Of a stretch of DNA of 5,900 nt, positions 1 to 5,900 are shown piece by piece (position 1 is the stretch's first letter; each line of letters begins with the position of its first letter). The DNA is from Bacteroides sp. Lineage in GTDB: Bacteria; Bacteroidota; Bacteroidia; Bacteroidales; SM23-62. Below the pieces are notes generated by a model. It saw only the letters and a list, made by a program, of their open reading frames with translations. It had not been told where the DNA came from and ran no database searches. The stretch covers positions 1-5,900 of the forward strand of contig JAUUZM010000219.1 of NCBI GenBank assembly GCA_030589965.1, written 5' to 3'. Made by a program: the position numbers and the translations under genes.

Positions 1-1249
1 AATAATCTCTCATGAAATCGGACAATATTCTGTCTACCCAAATTTTCGGGAGATAGAGAAATATACCGGAGTTCTTTCACCGATAAATTTTCTGGCAGTT
101 AAGAAGGATCTGGAAGCCAAGGGGCGATTGAATTTGGCGGAAAAGTATACGGAGGCAACAGGGAAATTTGCGACAATTCTCTACAAGGAGGAAATTGAAC
201 GGGCTTATAAGACTGATGGATTAAGTGGGTTTCAACTACTTGATCTACATGATTTTCCAGGACAGGGAACAGCTCTTGTCGGCATACTCGATGCATTCTG
301 GGATTCAAAAGGATTTACTACAGGAGAAGAATTCAAAGAATTTTGTTCCCCTCTTGTTCCCCTTCTTTGGTTTGAGAAAGCTGTGTTTTATAATAATGAG
401 ACAATAAAGGGGGAAATAGGCTTGTCAAATTATAGTGGAGTTCTGAACAATACCGAAATGATTTGGTCTGTTTATGAGGAGAAGGATAGCGTCCTTCAAT
501 CCGGATCAATAAGTACAGGGATCATTGAAAATGGAAATGTTTCAAAATTAGGAACTCTGGAGTTCAACCTTGCCGACATTGCTGTCCCTGCTCAACTTAC
601 CCTGGAATTAGAGCTGGAAGGTACGCCTTATAGAAATAGCTGGCAGATTTGGGTTTATGACCACGAAATTTCCCTCAATTCCAATGATGTGATTCTTACA
701 TCCTCATTTGAAGAAGCATATCGAAGTCTTGCTGATGGAAAAAAAGTGCTGTTATCTCCTTCTCTTGATCTTTTCGATGGAATTGAGGGAAAGTTTGTGC
801 CGGTTTTTTGGAGTCCGGTTCACTTTCCGAATCAACCAGGAACGATGGGGATTCTCTGTGATCCCGGGCATCCGGTTTTTAATAGCTTCCCCACTGAAAT
901 TCACTCAAACTGGCAATGGTGGGATATTTCCAAAAATTCTAAAACCATTGAAGTAGCAGAGATGAACGTAAAACCTTTAATTACAGTGATTGATAATTTT
1001 TTTAAGAATCGAAATCTTACAAATCTTTTTGAAGCTAAAGTTGGAGAAGGATTCCTTGTGTTTTCATCTATTGATCTTATCAATAATTTGGAAACCAGGC
1101 CGGCCTCAAAGCAGCTGCTTTCAAGCATTATTAATTACATGAACTCAGAATCTTTCAGTCCTGAAAATATTATTTTAGAGGAGGACTTGCTAAAGTTTAA
1201 TAAAAACGCTCCGGTGGATGTATCAGATGTTTTGTCGATTTATAATTAA
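1..1249 (+). CDS. C-terminal part of a glycoside hydrolase family 2-like protein (5' end outside window)
   Basis: The frame is open from the left edge (first full codon at 2) to a TAA at 1247-1249, giving 415 residues of a longer protein. The in-frame TTG at 128 is not the real start, because the conserved sequence continues upstream of it. Seen directly: SHEIGQYSVYPNF near the left edge, YKEEIE, then a block at residues about 76-104 (GFQLLDLHDFPGQG followed by FWDSKG). A C-terminal block at about 280-307 starts GTMGILCDPGHP and ends HSNWQWW. From memory, these blocks typify large GH2-like 'sugar-binding domain' proteins of Bacteroidota and Planctomycetes, in which the end of a TIM barrel is followed by a beta-sandwich and an amidotransferase-like C-terminal domain. 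The Glu of SHEIGQ is a candidate active-site residue, but this is not proven. The substrate cannot be told. The protein is probably secreted, but its N-terminus is missing. It is unlikely to be functionally linked to the nitrate reductase operon, from which a 165-base gap separates it. Confidence 0.68.
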   Translation, partial: IISHEIGQYSVYPNFREIEKYTGVLSPINFLAVKKDLEAKGRLNLAEKYTEATGKFATILYKEEIERAYKTDGLSGFQLLDLHDFPGQGTALVGILDAFWDSKGFTTGEEFKEFCSPLVPLLWFEKAVFYNNETIKGEIGLSNYSGVLNNTEMIWSVYEEKDSVLQSGSISTGIIENGNVSKLGTLEFNLADIAVPAQLTLELELEGTPYRNSWQIWVYDHEISLNSNDVILTSSFEEAYRSLADGKKVLLSPSLDLFDGIEGKFVPVFWSPVHFPNQPGTMGILCDPGHPVFNSFPTEIHSNWQWWDISKNSKTIEVAEMNVKPLITVIDNFFKNRNLTNLFEAKVGEGFLVFSSIDLINNLETRPASKQLLSSIINYMNSESFSPENIILEEDLLKFNKNAPVDVSDVLSIYN

Positions 1250-1298
1250 GTGCTTTGCTCAGGTATAAATTATCTCAATTCTGACCACAGTTTCAATA

Positions 1299-1338
1299 AA
1301 AATCAAATTTTTACATGCGAAAATCAATTTTGTAACAT
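1299..1338. repeat. Imperfect tandem direct repeat in the operon leader
   Basis: AAAATCAAATTTTTACAT (1299-1316) is repeated with small indels as AAAATCAATTTTGTAACAT (1320-1338), so the copies are offset by 21-22 bases, about two helical turns. The second copy supplies the left arm of the palindrome at 1329-1348. The first copy also contains an AT-only inverted repeat, TAAAAAT-CAA-ATTTTTA (1297-1313). The repeat could be a degenerate second regulator site or simply AT-rich drift; its function is unknown. Confidence 0.35.
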
Positions 1339-1348
1339 TTGTTACAAA
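1329..1348. promoter_or_regulatory. Candidate Crp/Fnr-family operator upstream of the nitrate reductase operon
   Basis: Perfect palindrome with arms TTTGTAAC and GTTACAAA around a four-base centre ATTT. Its core, TGTAA-N6-TTACA, has the spacing of Crp-type sites (TGTGA-N6-TCACA) and resembles the TGTnAC-N4-GTnACA sites of Crp/Fnr-family nitrogen-oxide and anaerobiosis regulators. It is centred about 76 bases upstream of the iron-sulfur protein start. A further half-site, GTTGTAAC, lies at 1365-1372. TATATT at 1383-1388 could be a -10-like element, which would put the palindrome roughly 60 bases before transcription start, a distance typical of activator sites. No well-spaced -35 or Bacteroidota -33 element was found, so the promoter itself is not called. 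The regulator's identity is inferred from the motif shape only. Confidence 0.55.
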
Positions 1349-1414
1349 GCTGCTTTTAAAAAAAGTTGTAACTTATCGCTGCTATATTCTCACTTAAGTT
1401 GATACGCTATTTGC

Positions 1415-2314
1415 ATGGAAACAAAACTTACCCAAACTTCAACAAGAAGAAAATTTCTTGAAAAAATTGGACTTGCCGGAATTGGAGCTGTATCTGCTCC
1501 CCTGATAGTATCAGGGTGTAACAGTACTGATTCAGGAGAGTCGAACTCCGTGATAAAGGTTCTGACTCCGGATAATAAATTGGTAGAAATTGATACAGCC
1601 GCATTAAAACCGGTTCTGGAATCGGGCGACAAACAACATCTTCAGAAATTAGGCCGGGAAGGCCTGAAAGGGAAAAAGTTTGTAATGGTAATTGATCTTG
1701 CCCGGTGTCAAAATGAACGCGCATGCATGAAAAGCTGTCAGAGTGCTCATCAGCTTAAACCAGAGCAGCATCATATCAATGTTCTGGAGATGCACGATGA
1801 AGATAGCGGGCTCACCTATTATATGCCAAAAACGTGTCAGCATTGTGATAACCCTCCCTGTGTCACGGTTTGCCCGGTAGATGCAACATTTAAAAGACAG
1901 GATGGCATTGTATTGATTGATAATGAACGATGTATTGGCTGCAGGTTCTGTATTGCAGCCTGTCCCTATTCTGCAAGAACTTTTAACTGGACTGATCCAA
2001 AGGATGCAGAAAAATACAAGGATGTTTCTTATAATATGGAGTTGAATGTTCCGCAGAAAAAGGGAACCGTGACTAAATGTGCATTCAGTGCAGATCAGCT
2101 TCGGGAAGGAAATCTACCCTATTGTGTTTCTGCTTGTCCAAACGGAGTTTACTATTTTGGTGATGCTAACGAAGACCTGGTTACTAATGGGACTACCCGG
2201 GAGACAGTCCGCCTTAGCAAGTTACTTAAGGAAAACGCAGCGTATAAGTTAATGCCTGAGCTGGGCACAAAGCCAAATGTATTCTATTTACCTCCCAGGC
2301 AATCGAATTCGTAG
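1415..2314 (+). CDS. Tat-exported 4Fe-4S dicluster-type ferredoxin subunit (NrfC/PsrB/ActB-like), probable lipoprotein
   Basis: A 299-residue periplasmic electron-transfer subunit. The N-terminus carries a twin-arginine signal (STRRKFLEKIGLAG, residues 9-22) followed by a lipobox-like VSGC with Cys35, so export by Tat and lipid anchoring are likely. A linker (36-88) precedes the iron-sulfur region. Motif I has C98, C104 and C108, with Glu101 where the second Cys is expected. Motif II is complete (C141, C144, C149, C153), as is motif III (C173, C176, C179, C183). Motif IV has C222, C237 and C241, with Ser225 in place of the second Cys. The family normally carries four cubane clusters, with motifs I and IV sharing two of them, so both of those clusters have a non-Cys position here. 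The ATG is preceded by no Shine-Dalgarno sequence, but it places the Tat motif at the usual distance. The next gene, 26 bases on, encodes the NrfD-type membrane partner, as is usual for this family. The arrangement of cysteines does not fit NapG. Confidence 0.9.
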   Translation: METKLTQTSTRRKFLEKIGLAGIGAVSAPLIVSGCNSTDSGESNSVIKVLTPDNKLVEIDTAALKPVLESGDKQHLQKLGREGLKGKKFVMVIDLARCQNERACMKSCQSAHQLKPEQHHINVLEMHDEDSGLTYYMPKTCQHCDNPPCVTVCPVDATFKRQDGIVLIDNERCIGCRFCIAACPYSARTFNWTDPKDAEKYKDVSYNMELNVPQKKGTVTKCAFSADQLREGNLPYCVSACPNGVYYFGDANEDLVTNGTTRETVRLSKLLKENAAYKLMPELGTKPNVFYLPPRQSNS

Positions 2315-2340
2315 TTACTACCGAAAACACCATCTAAAAT

Positions 2341-3654
2341 ATGGAATCACTTAAGAAAAAAGACCTCGCCCTGATTGAGCTTGAGTTATTGTCTCATGTG
2401 AACTGGAGCAGGAAATCGGTCATCTGGCTGGGAACACTTGTTTTTCTCTTTGCTATCTGTATCTATTTCTATTTTCAACAACTCAAACACGGTCTTGGTG
2501 TTACAGGACTGAACGATTATGTTTCATGGGGAATCTATATTTCCAACTTTGTATTCTTCGTGGCGGCAAGTCTCATAGGAATGTTGATAAGCTCCATAAT
2601 GGGACTTATTGGAGTTAAATGGATCTTGCCCATCTCACGAATTGCTGAAATTATAGCCCTCTCTTTTGCAATGGTAGCTGGTCTGATAATCATTACAGAC
2701 ATGGGTAGACCGGACCGGCTGCATCATCTGTTTATATATGGCAGAATTCAATCACCCATTGTATGGGATATTACGGTAGTCATTACTTATGTGGTATTAA
2801 GCTTCTTACTGCTTTATCTCCCCTTAATCCCCGATATGATTCTTTGTAAAGACAAATGCAGTCAAATCCCTCCCTTTCAGCGAAAAATGTATAAAATATT
2901 ATCGCTTGGCTGGACGAATACAACAGGACAATATCAACTGATGAAGCGTTTTATGAAAATTTTAATGGTGCTTATTATTCCCGTTGCTCTGGCGATCCAT
3001 ACAGTTACATCCTGGCTGTTTGCATTGACGCTCAGAGCAGGATGGGATAGCGCGATCTTTGGGCCCTACTTTGTGTCAGGTGCTTTTGTGGCAGGGAGTG
3101 CAGCAGTAATTATTGCCATGTTTTTTTATCGGAATAGTTTCAAGCTAAAGGATTACATAACACATGTACATTTCGATAAAATGGGAAAACTCCTGGTGAT
3201 GGTTGCCCTGGTCTATGTCTATTTTAATATCAACGAAATTATCGTTCCTGCTTATAAACTGAAGGGGGGGGAAGCAGAGCATCTAAAAAGTATGTTGGCA
3301 GGAAGCGATTCAATCATGTTCTGGACGGTTCAGCTTGGAGGGCTCATTATTCCCTTTGCTTTACTGGTAATAAAACGCATGCGCCGGCCATTGCCATTGA
3401 CTATCATCTCAGTGATAATTTTAGTTGCTGCATGGTTTAAACGCTACTTAATTGTTGTACCTATTCAGGAACATCCGTACTATCCTATTCAGAATGTACC
3501 GGAAGAATTAATGCACTATTCACCCACCATTGCTGAAATTGCTATTACTGCGGGACCCTTTATTTTATTACTCATCATCATTACTGTATTGTCAAAACTC
3601 TTTCCGGTTATTCCAATCTGGGAAATAAAAGAGAATCTTGAGCATGAAAAATAG
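2341..3654 (+). CDS. NrfD/ActC/QrcD-type integral membrane quinol-oxidising subunit
   Basis: A 437-residue protein with about ten hydrophobic helices (roughly 25-47, 62-88, 100-120, 140-165, 203-230, 240-263, 280-300, 325-345, 350-373, 395-420). This matches the ten-helix form of the NrfD family (ActC, QrcD) rather than the eight-helix PsrC form. Family marks seen: DMGRPDRLHHL (120-130) after helix 3, LIPD (162-165) and the LGW of the following loop (189-191), IHTVTSW with His220 in helix 5, GPYFVSGAF (241-249), and AWFKRYLIVVP in helix 9. These proteins carry no haem and exchange electrons between menaquinone and the iron-sulfur partner. Given NapA downstream, menaquinol oxidation is the likely direction (inference). 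A CKDKC pair (169-173) sits in the loop after helix 4 and is of unknown meaning. An eight-G run at 3264-3271 encodes Lys-Gly-Gly-Glu (308-311) and keeps the frame. No Shine-Dalgarno sequence is visible. The end overlaps the cytochrome gene, suggesting translational coupling. Not the nitrite reductase nrfD, so no symbol is given. Confidence 0.9.
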   Translation: MESLKKKDLALIELELLSHVNWSRKSVIWLGTLVFLFAICIYFYFQQLKHGLGVTGLNDYVSWGIYISNFVFFVAASLIGMLISSIMGLIGVKWILPISRIAEIIALSFAMVAGLIIITDMGRPDRLHHLFIYGRIQSPIVWDITVVITYVVLSFLLLYLPLIPDMILCKDKCSQIPPFQRKMYKILSLGWTNTTGQYQLMKRFMKILMVLIIPVALAIHTVTSWLFALTLRAGWDSAIFGPYFVSGAFVAGSAAVIIAMFFYRNSFKLKDYITHVHFDKMGKLLVMVALVYVYFNINEIIVPAYKLKGGEAEHLKSMLAGSDSIMFWTVQLGGLIIPFALLVIKRMRRPLPLTIISVIILVAAWFKRYLIVVPIQEHPYYPIQNVPEELMHYSPTIAEIAITAGPFILLLIIITVLSKLFPVIPIWEIKENLEHEK

Positions 3655-4516
3655 TAAAGTCGTATGGACCATATTGCTATTTGCTTGTTGCAGTGCAATA
3701 GCAATGGCTCAGGAAAAATGGCTGGTTCCCGAGGCAAATAATGATATGCTTAGTATCCTGATATTTGATGAGGATACTCAGCTAGAGGGGAAGTTGATCT
3801 ATACAAGGTCCTGTCGATCTTGTCATGGCGATCCTACCAAGAAAGATTTTACGATAATGTCTCCTTCACCCGGCGATGTAGCATCTGACCTATACCAGGA
3901 CCAAACAGATGGATCCCTGTTTTATAAAATTCAAAAAGGGAGAGGACCCATGCCATCATTTGAGAATGCATTTTCGGAAGAGGAGATATGGAGCCTGGTT
4001 TCTTATATACGTAGTTTTAATCCTGAGTATCAGCAGAAGCTACCAAACCTTGAAGGAATTGAAATTCCAAACCTGACACTTCATATTAGCTACGATGAAA
4101 ATATCGATAAGCTGGTGGTAAAAGTTACTTCCGATAGTCTTGAAGTGATGGCAGACGCCTCTGTGAAGGCCTATATTCAGGGAATGTTTGGTAAATACCC
4201 TTTGGGTAGTGAAATGACCAACGAGCTGGGAATTGCTTATTTTCATATTGACTCAAAAATCCCCGGTGATACCGAAGGCTACCTGGATATCCTGGTAAAA
4301 ACATATAAAGATTATGGAACTGCAAAGTACGCAGGGAAAATACAGGCTGGAAATCCAACAATTAGAAAAAGTGCTATTGAAGGCAGGCATCTCTGGAGTG
4401 CTGCGAAAAAAGCTCCGATATGGATGATCATTATCTTTAATATGATGGGAATAGGAATATGGGGAGTCATCATCTATGTCATATTTGGCCTGAGAAAATT
4501 TAAAAAACTCTCATAA
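3644..4516 (+). CDS. Membrane-anchored monoheme cytochrome c with extra beta-rich domain
   Basis: 290 residues from the ATG at 3644, which overlaps the upstream gene by 11 bases. A TTG at 3638 in frame would add only two residues and is less likely. A Sec signal peptide covers about 1-22 (cleavage probably after AMA, before Gln23). A class-I-like cytochrome c domain follows, with a single haem site CRSCH (57-61) and the likely axial Met103 in GRGPMPSF, then the closing helix EEEIWSLVSYIRSF. Residues about 145-235 alternate hydrophobic and polar and resemble a small beta-sandwich domain of unknown role. A single membrane helix (about 258-283) ends in a basic tail, FGLRKFKKLS. The predicted topology puts the haem in the periplasm with the C-terminus in the cytoplasm. 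It lies between the quinol-oxidising subunit and napA, so it is the natural electron carrier to NapA and could replace the dihaem NapB (inference). Two TAA stops occur in tandem (4514-4519). Confidence 0.88.
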   Translation: MKNSKVVWTILLFACCSAIAMAQEKWLVPEANNDMLSILIFDEDTQLEGKLIYTRSCRSCHGDPTKKDFTIMSPSPGDVASDLYQDQTDGSLFYKIQKGRGPMPSFENAFSEEEIWSLVSYIRSFNPEYQQKLPNLEGIEIPNLTLHISYDENIDKLVVKVTSDSLEVMADASVKAYIQGMFGKYPLGSEMTNELGIAYFHIDSKIPGDTEGYLDILVKTYKDYGTAKYAGKIQAGNPTIRKSAIEGRHLWSAAKKAPIWMIIIFNMMGIGIWGVIIYVIFGLRKFKKLS

Positions 4517-4534
4517 TAAGAAATACCCTATACG

Positions 4535-5900
4535 ATGGAAGTAAACAGAAGAAATTTCATAAAGAGTTCGGCCGTTGCTGCTGCAGCAACCGCTGTTGGA
4601 TTGTCTGTTCCTAAACCGGTATTGGCTGCTGCCAGTGCTGCTGAAGTGGACTGGAAATGGGATAAGGCAGTTTGCAGGTTTTGCGGAACGGGTTGTGGCA
4701 TCATGGTTGCCACACGCGACGATAAAATAGTTGCAGTTAAAGGTGATCCTTTAGCTCCGGTAAATCGGGGACTCAACTGTATCAAAGGGTATTTCAATGC
4801 AAAAATTATGTATGGAGCTGACCGCTTGAAGAAACCTCTTTTAAGGGTGGATGAGAACGGCGATTTCAGTAAAACCGGATCATTTAAACCTGTAAGCTGG
4901 AAGAGGGCTTTCGATGAGATGGAGAAGCATATGAAGAAGGCTTTGAGAGAGTTAGGGCCTACAGGAATAGGAATTTTCAGTTCAGGACAATATACCATAC
5001 AGGAGGGATATGCAGCCTCCAAATTAATGAAAGCGGGGTTCCGCTCAAATAATATAGACCCCAATGCCAGGCATTGCATGGCTTCAGCAGTTGTTGGGTT
5101 TATTCAGACATTTGGAATCGACGAACCTGCTGGAAATTACGATGATATAGAACTTACAGATACCATTATTACATGGGGAGCAAATATGGCTGAAATGCAT
5201 CCGATCCTATGGTCGAGAGCCACTGTGAGAAAACTTTCATCCCCCGAAAAAGTGAAAGTTATAAACCTTTCAACATATACTAACCGTACTTCCGACCTGG
5301 CTGATATTGAGATCATTTTCAAGCCAAATACCGACCTGGCGATCTGGAATTATATTGCGCGTGAAATTGTCTATAATACTCCCGGTGCAATAGACCAGGA
5401 TTTCGTTGAAAAAAATACAGTATTTGCTACAGGTGTTGTTGATATTGGCTTCGGAATGAGAACCGCCGATCATCCGGGTTTCACCGACAAGGAGAAGGAA
5501 ACAGTACGACATGAATTAAAGAAAGTCCTTAGTGATGAAGAGGGGAAATCCCTGTCCTATCTTGGTTATAAGCCAGGGGATACTATGGAAATGAAAAACA
5601 GGAATTCAGCAGGTAAGCACTGGAAAATTTCATTCGCAGCGTTTAAGAAAGCGCTTGAACCTTACACGCTGGATTTTGTAGCTGAAGTGTCCAGGGGGGA
5701 TAAAGACGAGGATATAGATGAGTATAAGGCAAAGCTGAAACAGCTTGCAGATTACTATATTGAAAAGGGAAGGAAGGTTGTATCCTATTGGACCATGGGA
5801 TTTAATCAGCATACCAGGGGATCCTGGGTCAATGAACAGGCGTACATGGTTCACCTCTTGCTCGGGAAACAGTCAAAACCCGGTGATGGAGCATTCAGTC
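4535..5900 (+). CDS. napA: Periplasmic nitrate reductase catalytic subunit NapA (3' end outside window)
   Basis: 455 residues are visible of an expected roughly 830-930, with no stop before the edge. NapA reduces nitrate to nitrite with a Mo-bis(MGD) centre and one [4Fe-4S] cluster. Seen: a Tat signal (NRRNFIKSS, 4-12) with a likely cleavage site near LAAASA; cluster cysteines C47, C50, C54 and C82 (CRFCGTGC, then GLNCIKGYF); the conserved Lys84 between the cluster and the pterin; GYAASKL (158-164); NIDPNARHCMASAVVGF with C181, the Mo ligand; GANMAEMHPILWSR; and SYWTMGFNQHTRG (417-429). These identify NapA rather than assimilatory NasA or formate dehydrogenase. Residues about 310-365 form an extra segment absent from the shorter E. 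coli form; I recall a similar one in campylobacterial NapA. The gene follows the cytochrome gene by 18 bases with no Shine-Dalgarno sequence, and the ATG places the Tat motif correctly. The dedicated chaperone NapD is not in view. All key residues visible are intact. Confidence 0.97.
   Translation, partial: MEVNRRNFIKSSAVAAAATAVGLSVPKPVLAAASAAEVDWKWDKAVCRFCGTGCGIMVATRDDKIVAVKGDPLAPVNRGLNCIKGYFNAKIMYGADRLKKPLLRVDENGDFSKTGSFKPVSWKRAFDEMEKHMKKALRELGPTGIGIFSSGQYTIQEGYAASKLMKAGFRSNNIDPNARHCMASAVVGFIQTFGIDEPAGNYDDIELTDTIITWGANMAEMHPILWSRATVRKLSSPEKVKVINLSTYTNRTSDLADIEIIFKPNTDLAIWNYIAREIVYNTPGAIDQDFVEKNTVFATGVVDIGFGMRTADHPGFTDKEKETVRHELKKVLSDEEGKSLSYLGYKPGDTMEMKNRNSAGKHWKISFAAFKKALEPYTLDFVAEVSRGDKDEDIDEYKAKLKQLADYYIEKGRKVVSYWTMGFNQHTRGSWVNEQAYMVHLLLGKQSKPGDGAFS

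Noticed and set aside
128..130. TTG at 128 as the start of the first gene
   Set aside because: The frame is open to the window edge and the upstream codons encode conserved-looking sequence (SHEIGQYSVYPNF), so the gene begins outside the window.
1297..1313. Inverted repeat TAAAAAT-CAA-ATTTTTA after the first gene as a terminator
   Set aside because: The stem is only seven A-T pairs and would be very weak. No GC-rich stem followed by a T run is seen between 1250 and 1414, so no terminator is called.
1366..1390. A full promoter with TTGTAA as -35 and TATATT as -10
   Set aside because: The spacing is only about 11 bases, and the Bacteroidota -33/-7 pattern (TTTG, TAnnTTTG) is not met either. 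Only the -10-like element is mentioned, as a weak possibility.
1415..2314. The ferredoxin gene as napG
   Set aside because: NapG is also a Tat-exported four-cluster protein, but this protein's motif spacing (KTCQHCDNPPC, the CIGCRFC motif and the KCAF...LPYCVSACP motif) and its NrfD-type neighbour match the NrfC/PsrB/ActB group, and there is no NapH-like gene beside it.
3644..4516. The cytochrome gene as napB
   Set aside because: NapB carries two CxxCH sites; this protein has only one and ends in a membrane helix.
4528..5079. 183-codon open frame on the minus strand opposite the start of napA
   Set aside because: It lies entirely opposite the beginning of napA, whose + frame carries unmistakable conserved motifs. 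The minus-strand product shows no recognisable domain and is a shadow.

Overview
The window looks like a fragment of a Bacteroidota or related (Balneolota/Rhodothermota-type) chromosome. The basis is indirect. Base composition is moderately AT-rich, and the starts at 1415, 2341 and 4535 have AT-rich leaders with no recognisable Shine-Dalgarno sequence. The first gene resembles a long glycoside-hydrolase-2-like protein type I associate with Bacteroidota and Planctomycetes, and NapA has the long form with an extra segment. All genes are on the + strand.

Layout: (1) 1-1249 is the 3' part of a glycoside hydrolase family 2-like protein that enters from outside the window. (2) 1250-1414 is an AT-rich intergenic region with a perfect 8-4-8 palindrome (1329-1348) of Crp/Fnr-operator geometry, a likely control point for what follows. 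(3) 1415-5900+ is a tight four-gene operon: a Tat-exported, probably lipid-anchored four-motif iron-sulfur protein; a ten-helix NrfD/ActC-type membrane subunit; a membrane-anchored monoheme cytochrome c, overlapping the preceding gene by 11 bases; and napA, the periplasmic nitrate reductase catalytic subunit, cut by the right edge after 455 residues.

Proposed working model (inference): the NrfD-type protein oxidises menaquinol. Electrons pass through the iron-sulfur protein and/or the anchored cytochrome c to the [4Fe-4S] cluster and Mo-bisMGD centre of NapA, which reduces nitrate to nitrite in the periplasm. No NapC, NapB, NapG, NapH or NapD is visible, although some may lie downstream. The module resembles the B-C-plus-cytochrome part of alternative complex III or Qrc joined to NapA.

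The most unusual detail is in the iron-sulfur protein. Motifs I and IV, which in this family share two clusters, have each lost the cysteine at the same (second) position: Glu101 in one and Ser225 in the other. Motifs II and III are intact.
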